In this document: one piece after another, positions 1 through 11,649 of the stretch
Layout of the letters: every line of letters begins with the position of its first letter
Numbering within the stretch: the first letter of the stretch is position 1
Assembly (NCBI GenBank): GCA_964420405.1
Contig: CAYQTL010000001.1
Location: 62,001-126,000, forward strand
Length of the DNA stretch: 64,000 nt
From: CAYQTL01 sp964420405
GTDB lineage: Bacteria; Acidobacteriota; Thermoanaerobaculia; Thermoanaerobaculales; Sulfomarinibacteraceae
Direction: 5' to 3'
Notes under the pieces: model-generated
What the model was told of the DNA's origin: nothing
The model's input: only the letters and a program-made list of their open reading frames with translations
The model's database searches: none
Translations under genes and position numbers: made by a program

Positions 1-1209
1 GTCGTCCTGCTGCACGGCGACGGCCGGTACGCGCCCGAGACGCTGCCCGAGATCGCCGGCCCGGTGCTCGACGGCACCGCCGACGCGGTCCTCGGAACCA
101 GGATGCAGCGGCCGCGGCAGGCGTGGCGCGACGGGATGCCACTCGCCAAGGTCGTCGGGAACCTCCTCCTCACGCGGATCCAGAACCGGCTGCTCGGCAC
201 CGACCTGTCGGAGTACCACTCGGGCTACCGCGCCTACTCGGTGGCGGCACTGGAGAGCGTCCCGTTCGAGCTGAACGCCGACGGCTTCCACTTCGACACG
301 GAGATCCTGATCCAGCTGATCCGCGCCGGCGCCCGCATCCGCGAGGTTCCGATCCCGGTCTACTCGGGCGACGAGATCCGTCACGTCCAGGGCGTCGCCT
401 ACGCGGCGGCGGTGCTCACCACGACGGTCGCGAGCCGCCTGCACGACCTCGGCGTGTTCTACCGCCCCGGCTACGACCTGCGGCCGGAGTCGCGGATCTA
501 CTCGCTCAAGCTCGGATACCCCTCCTCGCACACCCTCGCCATGGCCGAGGTCCCGGACGGGGCGCGGGTGCTCGACGTCGGTTGCGGCCGCGGCCTGCTC
601 GGGGCCGAGCTGCAGAGGCGCGGCTGCCGGGTGCACGGCCTCGACCGCGGCGACGCCGGCCTGCCGGGGGGTCTGGACCGGTTCGACCTCGTCGACCTCG
701 ACGTCGACGAGCTCCCGCTCGAGGACGACGGCTACGACGTCGTGCTGCTGCTCGACATCGTCGAGCACCTCACGTCGCCCGAGGCGTTCCTCGGGCGTCT
801 GCGCGACCGGCTCGGCGCGACCGGGCCGAAGATCGTCCTGACGGCGCCCAACGTGGCGTTCGCGCCGCTGCGGCTGCGGCTGCTGCTCGGAGGCTTCGAG
901 TACGGCCGCGAGGGGATCCTGGACCTGACGCACACGCGGCTGTTCACGATCCGCTCGCTGGTCCGCCTGCTGCGTCGCAGCGGCTACCGGATCGAGCGCG
1001 TCGGCGGCATTCCCGCGCCCTTCCCCAAGGCGCTCGGCGACGGGCCCACGGCGCGGGCGCTGCTGCGTCTCAACCTGGCGCTGATCCGCGTGGGCCGCGG
1101 GGTGTTCTCCTACCAGGCGATCGTCGTCGCACGGCCGCGTCCGACCGTCGCCGACCTGCTCGCCCGCAGCCGCGACGCCGCGGCATCGAGACGGGAGGTG
1201 GCCGGATGA
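1..1209 (+). CDS. Glycosyltransferase family 2 / SAM methyltransferase fusion (5' partial)
   Basis: The reading frame is open from base 1, so the gene begins upstream of the window; 402 residues are visible. The first ~150 residues are the C-terminal half of a dolichyl-phosphate-mannose-synthase-like GT2 domain (HGDGRYAPE near the start, then a GTRM segment). From about residue 185 a class I SAM-dependent methyltransferase follows, with motif I VLDVGCGRGLLG and a DIVEHL post-motif typical of the Methyltransf_11/UbiG-like group. The gene overlaps the next start by ATGA, so the two are translationally coupled. The likely role is transfer of a sugar to a lipid carrier plus methylation of a glycan or lipid intermediate, but the substrate cannot be read from sequence. 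The fusion is seen directly; the combined function is inference. Confidence 0.8.
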   Translation, partial: VVLLHGDGRYAPETLPEIAGPVLDGTADAVLGTRMQRPRQAWRDGMPLAKVVGNLLLTRIQNRLLGTDLSEYHSGYRAYSVAALESVPFELNADGFHFDTEILIQLIRAGARIREVPIPVYSGDEIRHVQGVAYAAAVLTTTVASRLHDLGVFYRPGYDLRPESRIYSLKLGYPSSHTLAMAEVPDGARVLDVGCGRGLLGAELQRRGCRVHGLDRGDAGLPGGLDRFDLVDLDVDELPLEDDGYDVVLLLDIVEHLTSPEAFLGRLRDRLGATGPKIVLTAPNVAFAPLRLRLLLGGFEYGREGILDLTHTRLFTIRSLVRLLRRSGYRIERVGGIPAPFPKALGDGPTARALLRLNLALIRVGRGVFSYQAIVVARPRPTVADLLARSRDAAASRREVAG

Positions 1210-2711
1210 GCCGCCGACGCCGCCCGAGCGCCGACGCCGGCACCGCCGGGCTGGTCCTCGGGCCGGTGCTGGCCGCGGCGACGCTGTGGACGTGCGCGGA
1301 CCTGTCGCCTCCCTCCGCCGGCAGGATGGCGGCGGTGGCGGTGCTGATGGCGGCCTGGTGGATCACAGAGGCGGTGCCGCTCGCCGCAACCGCGCTGCTG
1401 CCGCTGGTGCTGTTCCCGCTGCTGGGCATCACGTCGACCCGGGAGATCGCGCCCGAGTACGTCAACAGCACCATCTTCCTGTTCGTCGGCGGCTTCCTGA
1501 TCGCGCTGGCGATGCAGCGGTGGGGGCTGCACCGGCGGATCGCGGTCGCGATCCTGCTCGCCGTCGGCGGCGGCCCCGCGCGGATCGTGCTCGGCTTCAT
1601 GGTGGCGTCGGCGTTCCTCTCGATGTGGATCTCCAACACCGCCACCGCGATCATGCTGGTCCCGATCGGGCTCGCGATCGTGCTGCGGCTCGAGGAGCGG
1701 CACGAGCCGGCGGCGATCCGGCCGTTCACGGTCGCGTTGATGCTCGGCATCGCCTACGGCTGCTCCCTCGGCGGCATGGCGACCCTGGTCGGCACACCGC
1801 CGAACCTCGTGTTCGCGCGGATCTACGAGATCAGCTTCCCGCAGGCGACCCCGGTCGCGTTCGGACCGTGGCTGGTCATGGCGCTGCCGATCTCGGCGGT
1901 CCTGCTGGGGATCGTGTGGCTGCTGCTGGTGAAGGTGTTCTGCCGGGCGCCGGCGGGGCTCGAGGTCGACCGCGGCGTGCTCCTGCGCGAGCGCCTCGAC
2001 CTCGGCCCGGTCTCGTTCGAGGAGCGGGTGGTTCTGGCGGTGTTCGCGGCGACCGCCGTCCTGTGGGTGCTCCGTGCCGACCTGGTGCTCGGCGTCGCCA
2101 CCGTTCCCGGCTGGTCGAGGCTCCTGCCCCACGCCGACCTGGTCGACGACGCCACCGTGGCGATCGCCATGGCGTCGCTGCTGTTCCTGGTGCCGGTGCG
2201 GAGCGCCGGGCGCGACCGCCGGCGGGTGCTGGAGCTGGACGTGTTCGCCCAGATCCCGTGGCACATCGTGCTGCTGTTCGGCGGCGGCTTCGCCCTCGCC
2301 GCGGGGTTCGAGGCGAGCGGCCTGTCGGAGCGGGTCGGGGCAGGCCTCGCCGGATTGGCGGGTGCACCGGTGCCCGCCGTGATCGCGACCGTCTGCGTCG
2401 GCCTGACGTTTCTCACCGAGCTGACGTCGAACACCGCCACCACGAACATGATCCTGCCGATCCTGGCGTCCCTCGCGGGCGCGATCCAGGTCGACCCGCG
2501 CCTGCTGATGATCCCCGCCACCCTGTCGGCGTCATGCGCTTTCATGATGCCGGTCGCGACGCCGCCGAACGCGATCGTGTTCGGCAGCGGCCGGATCCGC
2601 GTGGCCGACATGGCGAAGGTCGGCATCGTCGTCAACCTGGTCGGCGTGGTCGTGATCACCACCCTGTTCCTGCTGGTCGGGACCCGCGTGCTGGGCATCG
2701 GGGCGGGGTGA
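1206..2711 (+). CDS. SLC13/DASS family anion:sodium symporter
   Basis: This 501-residue polytopic inner-membrane protein has the internal two-fold repeat of the divalent anion/Na+ symporter (DASS) family. The first SNT signature (SNTATA) lies near residue 143 and a TPPN segment near 197; the second pair, SNTATT near 408 and TPPN near 453, completes both halves of the sodium and carboxylate site. The usual family length is 450-600, so it is complete. The ATG start overlaps the previous TGA by four bases. Family members import succinate, malate, citrate or sulfate with Na+. The paired SNT/TPPN motifs favour dicarboxylates, but sulfate cannot be excluded in a genome with sulfur metabolism. The tail end faces a structured convergent intergenic region. 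Confidence 0.9.
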   Translation: MSRRRRPSADAGTAGLVLGPVLAAATLWTCADLSPPSAGRMAAVAVLMAAWWITEAVPLAATALLPLVLFPLLGITSTREIAPEYVNSTIFLFVGGFLIALAMQRWGLHRRIAVAILLAVGGGPARIVLGFMVASAFLSMWISNTATAIMLVPIGLAIVLRLEERHEPAAIRPFTVALMLGIAYGCSLGGMATLVGTPPNLVFARIYEISFPQATPVAFGPWLVMALPISAVLLGIVWLLLVKVFCRAPAGLEVDRGVLLRERLDLGPVSFEERVVLAVFAATAVLWVLRADLVLGVATVPGWSRLLPHADLVDDATVAIAMASLLFLVPVRSAGRDRRRVLELDVFAQIPWHIVLLFGGGFALAAGFEASGLSERVGAGLAGLAGAPVPAVIATVCVGLTFLTELTSNTATTNMILPILASLAGAIQVDPRLLMIPATLSASCAFMMPVATPPNAIVFGSGRIRVADMAKVGIVVNLVGVVVITTLFLLVGTRVLGIGAG

Positions 2712-2733
2712 TCGGGGAGCGCCGGGCTCCGTC

Positions 2734-2848
2734 CGATCCCGTTCCCGGTCCCCTCCCCGATCCCGATGGTCCTCAACGGGTCGAGTCGACACGGCGACCC
2801 GACCCGGAGGACCCGGTCGGAGCTCGATGGATGCGAATCCCATCGGGA
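2734..2848. repeat. CCCGNN hexamer array plus nested inverted repeats between convergent genes
   Basis: From 2734 to 2769 the plus strand has C3-4 tracts about every six bases (GATCCC, GTTCCC, GGTCCC, CTCCCC, GATCCC, GATGG). The minus strand therefore has more than four GGG tracts separated by 3-base spacers, a G-quadruplex pattern. The array is followed by nested arms: TCCCGATGG (2761-2769) pairs with CCATCGGGA (2840-2848), and GGTCCTC (2768-2774) pairs with GAGGACC (2807-2813). It lies between two gene 3' ends, so it could act as a bidirectional terminator or transcript barrier. The same unit recurs elsewhere in the window. Confidence 0.65.
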
Positions 2849-2882
2849 ACGGATCCGGATCCGGCGTCACACGGGGCTCGGC

Positions 2883-3419
2883 CTACCGCGGCGGGAAGTC
2901 CGCCATCAGCCGTGCCGCGACCCGTGCGACGTGCTCGTCGGAGGGATTCGGCCGGGTGAAGGCGCCGGCGGCCATGCCGCGCCACACCAGCTGGCGGCTG
3001 TCGGCGTCGAGCACGTCGACCACCAGGGTGCCCTCGGTGTAGGTGCGGGCGTGGGACGTCCCCCCGCCCCACCCCCACCAGCGGGGGTAGGCCCATCCGG
3101 TGTGGTACATCACCATCCTGGGCTGCAGCACGACGAAGTAGCTGACGAGCAGGTCGGCCTCCTCGGGCGGCGCCGACTCCATCCCCGTGCCGCGCAGCTC
3201 GGCGGTGACCGACCGCCGGATGCGCTCGGCGACCAGCTGGTTGCCCGGCATCGGAGCGGGCCCGTCCTTCGGGTTCGGCGCCAGCTCGAACCAGGCGAAG
3301 GTGGTGTAGCGGGAGAAGTCGCGCTGGGAGTCCCAGTCGCTGATGTAGGAGACCGTCGAGCACGAGCCCACCACCATCACCGCCGTCAGCAGAGCCATCC
3401 TCGTCGCCAGCTTGCCCAT
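2883..3419 (-). CDS. DUF4136 domain lipoprotein
   Basis: This 178-residue protein begins with a lipoprotein signal peptide: a hydrophobic stretch ending VVGSC, with Cys20 as the lipidation site. The rest matches the DUF4136 pattern seen in Acidobacteriota and Bacteroidota envelope lipoproteins (a start like SDWDSQRDFSRYTTFAWF, a middle V-T-A-E-L segment, and a C-terminal TLVVDVLDADSRQLVWRG strand pair). A good ribosome site, GGGAGG, lies 7 bases before the ATG. It is a single gene, convergent with the DASS transporter. No enzymatic motif is visible; a structural or stress-related envelope role is only an assumption. Confidence 0.8.
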   Translation of the reverse strand: MGKLATRMALLTAVMVVGSCSTVSYISDWDSQRDFSRYTTFAWFELAPNPKDGPAPMPGNQLVAERIRRSVTAELRGTGMESAPPEEADLLVSYFVVLQPRMVMYHTGWAYPRWWGWGGGTSHARTYTEGTLVVDVLDADSRQLVWRGMAAGAFTRPNPSDEHVARVAARLMADFPPR

Positions 3420-3565
3420 GACTGCCTCCCGTCGCCGCGACGTCGCGCGCCGCGCTCCCGCCTCTTACCTGCAACCGCGATGCCAGGCCCGGCTGGAGCG
3501 CACCGCGCGGCCGGAGGGTCGCCGGTGCCCCCGGCGGTGGATCCCGCGTCCTCGCGGGAGGACGT

Positions 3566-5683
3566 TCAGTCCAGGTAGCCGAGAACCCGGAGCCGCTCGA
3601 GAGCGTCCGACGCCGCACCGGCCGCCGGGTCCGCCCTCTCGCCAGCGCCCGCCCATGACAGCCACAGGGGATGGAAGTGCCGGCGGGCCCTGTCCACCAG
3701 GGCCGCCACCTCCGGGCGGCTGTCGGGGAGCGGCGACCGCTCGCCGGGATCGGCCTCGAGGTCGAAGACCTGCACCGCCTCCGTGCTCACCGGCCCCGTC
3801 CGTGGGTCGAAGCGGAGCCTCACCTTGAGCGCACCCTCGCGGTAGGAAGCGACACAGGCGCCGATCGGGTACGACTCGCACGCGACCGGGCCGGCGGTCC
3901 GGGCGGAGCCGGAGAGCACGGGAACGAGCGATCGTCCCGCGATCGGTCCGGGCGGCGCCGGCAGGCCGAGCAGCTCGGTACAGGTCGGCATGATGTCGAG
4001 CAGCGACACCGGGGCCTCCACCTCGGTCGGGAAACCGCGGTCCCGCCATCCGTCCGGCCAGCGGACCACCAGCGGCACCCTCGCCTGCTCCTCGAACACG
4101 TCGAACCCGTGACCGTAGCTCAGGTGGTCGAAGAACTCCTCGCCGTGGTCGCCGACCACCACGAGAAGACCCGAGCGCAGCAGGTCGCGGGACTCGAGGA
4201 TGTCGAGCAGGGACCCGAGATGGTGGTCGGCGCGGCGGAGGCTTTCGTCGTAGCGGGCGATCATCTCCCGCAGCTGGGGCGTGCCCCGGAACCCCGCGTT
4301 GGCCGGATCGCCGCGGTCGAGCTGGAGCAGGTCGACGAAGCTGAAGGTCGTCTCCAGCTCCCTCAGCTCGGCCGGGACGAGGCCGTACCCGTGGTCGCGG
4401 TACGGCCAGTGGGGCTCGAGCAGGTGGAGGTAGAGGAAGACGGGCCGGTGCGGGTCCCGTCGGTCGAGCCAGCGGGCCGCCTGGCGGAGCACGGTGCCGC
4501 CCCGCGTCTGGTAGAGGTTCCAGCGGTCCAGCCTGCCGTACATCTCCCACACGCGGTCGCCCGACAGCAGCGTGCGCAGCACGAACGACCGGAACAGGTA
4601 GGAGTATCCGCAGCCCGAGACGAACGTGTCGAAACCGTGGCGGAATCCGCCGTGGACCGCGCCGTTGGCGGAGAAGGCCGCGGTCTGGTAGCCGGCCTCG
4701 GCGAAGGCGCGCGCCAGGGTCCAGTCGTCCTCGGCCGGGGGCTCGCGGGAGCGGTCGAGACCGCCGAGGCTCGGCGACCTGGAGGTGAACAGCCCCTTGA
4801 CCGAGGGGATCGTGGCGGTCGCCGCCGGCACGGCGTTGCGGAACACCGTCGCGCCGTCAGCCAGCAGCGCCGCGAGGACCGGGGTGGTGTCCCGGCGATA
4901 GCCTTCGATGCCGAGATGGTCGGCGCGGACGGTGTCGACCACCAGGACGACCATGTCCGGACGGCGCTCCGGGCCGGACCGGGACGCCGCCGGCGCGGAC
5001 CGCCGACACCCGGGCTCCGCGCCCGCCACGGCCAGGCCGGTCACGGCCACGGTGGCGGCCGCGACCGCCGCGAGTCGGCGAGGGCCGATCGGGCGGCCGA
5101 GCGACACCGCCACGGCGAGTCCGACAAGAGCCGCGGCCGACGGGGCGACGACCCAGGTCCGCGAATCGTCGGGTCCGAGCTGCAGCTCGACCGCCACCGT
5201 CCCGATCCAACCGAGGGCCGCGGCGACCCACCAGACCCCGTCGATCCAGCCGCGCCGGACCGCCGCGGATCGGGTCACCCGCGCGACGAGACCGGCGGCG
5301 GACGCGGACACCACGGCAGCCGCCGCCAGGGCGCTCCCCGACGTCAGCCCCAGCGCGTCGAACCCTCGGTGGACAACGCCCGACAGGAGTATCGTCCCGG
5401 TGCTCGCGGTCGCCACGAGGGCGCCGGCGACGAGCTGCCGGCCATCACGGCCCGAAGGGGCGCCGCGGGACGCCACGAGCACGGCAATGGCGGCCGCCGC
5501 CCCGGCCACCAGGGCGACCACCGCTCCGGAGCAGAGCCACAGGGCGAGCAGGACCGGGTTGCCGACGACCTGCGAGGCGGGGTACGGCGACACGAGCTCG
5601 ATCAGCCACACAGGGGCCCAGTGCAGGACGGCCAGCGCCAGCGGAAACCCCACCCACCCGATGGATCCGGCTCGCCCGGACAT
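3566..5683 (-). CDS. Membrane-anchored sulfatase-fold hydrolase/phosphotransferase with Thr at the nucleophile position
   Basis: The protein has 705 residues. The N-terminal ~220 residues carry about six to seven hydrophobic segments; from ~240 a periplasmic alkaline-phosphatase/sulfatase fold begins (VLVVDTVRADHLG with metal-binding Asp, residues 246-258; GDHGEEFFDH near 512 with the second metal site). Classical sulfatases have C/S-x-P-S-R, whose Cys/Ser becomes formylglycine. Here the segment reads TIPSV with Thr291 at that position and no Arg, so formylglycine cannot form. Thr is the nucleophile in LtaS- and EptA-type phosphotransferases of the same superfamily. The protein may thus transfer phosphoethanolamine or phosphoglycerol to an envelope glycan or lipid; this is inference, and substrate is unknown. 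It is monocistronic. Confidence 0.75.
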   Translation of the reverse strand: MSGRAGSIGWVGFPLALAVLHWAPVWLIELVSPYPASQVVGNPVLLALWLCSGAVVALVAGAAAAIAVLVASRGAPSGRDGRQLVAGALVATASTGTILLSGVVHRGFDALGLTSGSALAAAAVVSASAAGLVARVTRSAAVRRGWIDGVWWVAAALGWIGTVAVELQLGPDDSRTWVVAPSAAALVGLAVAVSLGRPIGPRRLAAVAAATVAVTGLAVAGAEPGCRRSAPAASRSGPERRPDMVVLVVDTVRADHLGIEGYRRDTTPVLAALLADGATVFRNAVPAATATIPSVKGLFTSRSPSLGGLDRSREPPAEDDWTLARAFAEAGYQTAAFSANGAVHGGFRHGFDTFVSGCGYSYLFRSFVLRTLLSGDRVWEMYGRLDRWNLYQTRGGTVLRQAARWLDRRDPHRPVFLYLHLLEPHWPYRDHGYGLVPAELRELETTFSFVDLLQLDRGDPANAGFRGTPQLREMIARYDESLRRADHHLGSLLDILESRDLLRSGLLVVVGDHGEEFFDHLSYGHGFDVFEEQARVPLVVRWPDGWRDRGFPTEVEAPVSLLDIMPTCTELLGLPAPPGPIAGRSLVPVLSGSARTAGPVACESYPIGACVASYREGALKVRLRFDPRTGPVSTEAVQVFDLEADPGERSPLPDSRPEVAALVDRARRHFHPLWLSWAGAGERADPAAGAASDALERLRVLGYLD

Positions 5684-5780
5684 CGTCGCAGGCTAGCACA
5701 CGGGGCGAAGCGATCCGACCGGCGCTCGAGCGCGGCGGCCGGCAGAGCGCCGGTGCGCCCCGGCGGCAACCGTCGGACCC

Positions 5781-5818
5781 AACCAGAACGGCCCGCCTCC
5801 CCCGGGGAAGGCGGGCCG
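5781..5818 (-). terminator. Intrinsic terminator of the glyQ-glyS-ppdK operon
   Basis: A perfect 10-bp stem (5789-5798 with 5809-5818) closes a 10-base loop just after the ppdK stop. Read on the minus strand, the hairpin is followed by the moderately T-rich stretch TTCTGGTT. Position and shape fit a Rho-independent terminator, with a weak T-tract as often seen at high GC. Confidence 0.75.
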
Positions 5819-5842
5819 CCCGGATACGCCGCCGTGGCCGCG

Positions 5843-8566
<2,724 letters not shown>

Positions 8567-10647
8567 CTAGTCGCCTCCTTCGATCTGCAGCTTCGAGAGA
8601 TCCGCCAGGGCGAGAAAGTCCCTCCCCAGCAGCTTCAGCAGCGCGATCCGGTTTCCCCGGACCCGCTCGTCGTCGGTCATCACCAGCACGTCCACGAAGA
8701 ACCTGTCGAGCACCTCCGCCAGGGGTCCCATGGCGGCGAAGGCGTCGTCGACCCGGTGCTCGGCGAGCAGCGGCCCGATCCGGTCGTGGAACGCCGCCGC
8801 CGCGTCGTACAGCTCCCGCTCGGCGGGCTCGCTGAGCAGCGCCGGCTCGACCGGTGCATCGGGCTGGCCGTCGGTGATATTCCTCACCCGCTTGAACGCC
8901 AGCGCGAGGGACCGGAACGCCGGCTCGGAGCGCACCGCATCGAGCGCCCTGGCCCTGGCGACCGCCTCCGGCAGCAGGGTCCATCCGGCCGCCAGAACCG
9001 CCTCGGCAGTGTCCCCGGCGACGCCGACGAGATCGACCAGGTAGCGCCGGACGCGATCCTGGAGGAACCCCTCCAGCGCCTCCAGGGAACCCTCGGAGAC
9101 GCCGCCGGCCGCCGCCGCGACGCCGTGCAGGGCGCGCGCGGCGAGCTGGTCGAGCGGTACCGACCAGCCGGCCTCGGCGACGATCCGGACCGCCCCCTGG
9201 GCGGCTCGCCGCAGGCCGAACGGGTCGCGCGAGCCGGTCGGCTGCTCGCCGACCGCGAACAGGCCCGCCAGAGTGTCCATCCGGTCGGCGACGCCCACCA
9301 GACGGCCCTCGGCCGACTCGGGCAGCCGGCCCTCGAACCCGACCGGCGTGTAGTGGTCCCGCGCCGCCTGCCAGACGGCTTCCGGCTCGCCGTCGAGGCG
9401 CAGGTAGTGACCACCCATGACCCCCTGCAGCTCCGGGAACTCCCCGACCATGTTGGTGACCAGGTCGGCCTTGCACAGGCGCGCGATGCGCGTGAGGACC
9501 TCCGCGCCGGAGCCGGCCCCGAGCCGGTCGGACAGCCAGCCGGCCAGCGCACCCGCGCGCACCGCCTTGGCCTCGAGCGAGCCGAGGACGCGGTGGAACT
9601 CCAGCCGCGCGAGGCCTGCCGCCTGCTCGGCGAGCGGTCGCCGCCGGTCCTCCCGGAAGAAGAACTCGGCGTCCGCCAGCCGCGCACCGATCACCCACTC
9701 GTTGCCCTGGGCGATGACGCCCGTCGGGTCGTCGGTCCGGTCCACCACCGCCAGGAAGTGGGGCGCGAGGTCGCCGCCGTCGCGCTCGAGAATGAGGCAT
9801 TTCTGGTGGTGCCGCAGCGTCGTCACCACGGCCTCGGGCGGCAGCTCGAGGAACCTCTCGTCGATCGCGCCACGCAGCAGGCCAGGGTACTCGACGAGCT
9901 CGACGTGCTCGGCGACCAGCTCCGGGTCCGGGCGGACGCCGCACGACACGTCGGCGGCGAGCGAGGCCGCCCGCGCGTCGAGCACCGCCCGGCGCTCGTC
10001 CGGGTCGACGAGCACGTTCGCCGCGCGCATGCGCTCGACGTACTCGGAGGCGGACGCCAGCTCGACCGCCTGCGGAGCGTGCACCCGGTGGCCGGCGGTG
10101 GTGCGGCCGGCGACGATCCCGAACAGCTCGAGCGGCACGACCTCGTCGTCGAGCAGCGCCACGACGCCGTGGACCGGACGCACGAACGACCGGCTGCCGT
10201 CGCCCCACCGCATGGTCTTCGGGAACCTGAGCGCCGCGACGACCTGGGGCACCCGCTCCGCCAGGATCTCGGCGGTCGGACGCCCTTCGAGGAGGACCGA
10301 CGCCGACAGGTACTCGCCCTTGTCGGTGGCGATCCGCTCGAGCCGGCCGACCTCGACGCCGACCTTGCGCGCGAACCCCTCGGCGGCCTTCGTCGGCGCG
10401 CCGCCGGCGTCGAACGCGACCGACACGGGGGGGCCGGACACGGTCTCCGTGCGGTCCGGCTGCCGCGCCGGCAGCCCGCCGGCGAGGACCACGAGCCTCC
10501 GGTTGGTGGACAGGGCTTTGACCTCGAGCCCGTCGAACCCGGCGTCGGCGAGAGCCGTGCCGAACCCGTCGGCGAGCTGGCGCCGGGCCCCCGGCAGGGC
10601 GTTGGCGGGGATCTCCTCGGTCCGGATCTCGAGCACGAAGGTCGCCA

Positions 10648-10648
<1 letters not shown>
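8567..10648 (-). CDS. glyS: Glycine--tRNA ligase beta subunit
   Basis: This 693-residue protein begins MATFVLEIRTEEIPANALPGA, the conserved beta-subunit opening, and extends through the tRNA_synt_2f region to the C-terminal DALR-like anticodon-binding part (HDRIGPLL and FFVDVLVMTDDERVRGNRIALL). With GlyQ it forms the alpha2beta2 enzyme that charges tRNA-Gly. Its ATG overlaps the glyQ stop by one base, and ppdK follows directly. The alpha/beta form (as opposed to single-chain GlyRS) is usual in many Gram-negative phyla. Confidence 0.97.
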
Positions 10649-11532
<884 letters not shown>

Positions 11533-11577
11533 GGCGGGGCCTCCTCCGAACCGAACGATCGCGAAGGATACCACTCG

Positions 11578-11601
11578 GCCCGGATCCTGGCGAATCCGGG
11601 C
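11578..11601. terminator. Hairpin between the repeat lipoprotein gene and glyQ
   Basis: An 8-bp perfect inverted repeat, GCCCGGAT (11578-11585) and ATCCGGGC (11594-11601), with an 8-base loop, follows the stop of the 11650-14235 gene. There is no T-tract, so it may be a weak terminator or RNA 3' end structure. Confidence 0.4.
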
Positions 11602-11649
11602 CGTTGTCCGCCAGTTGATGACGGATTCGGTTGAAGTCCCCGTGAAGAC

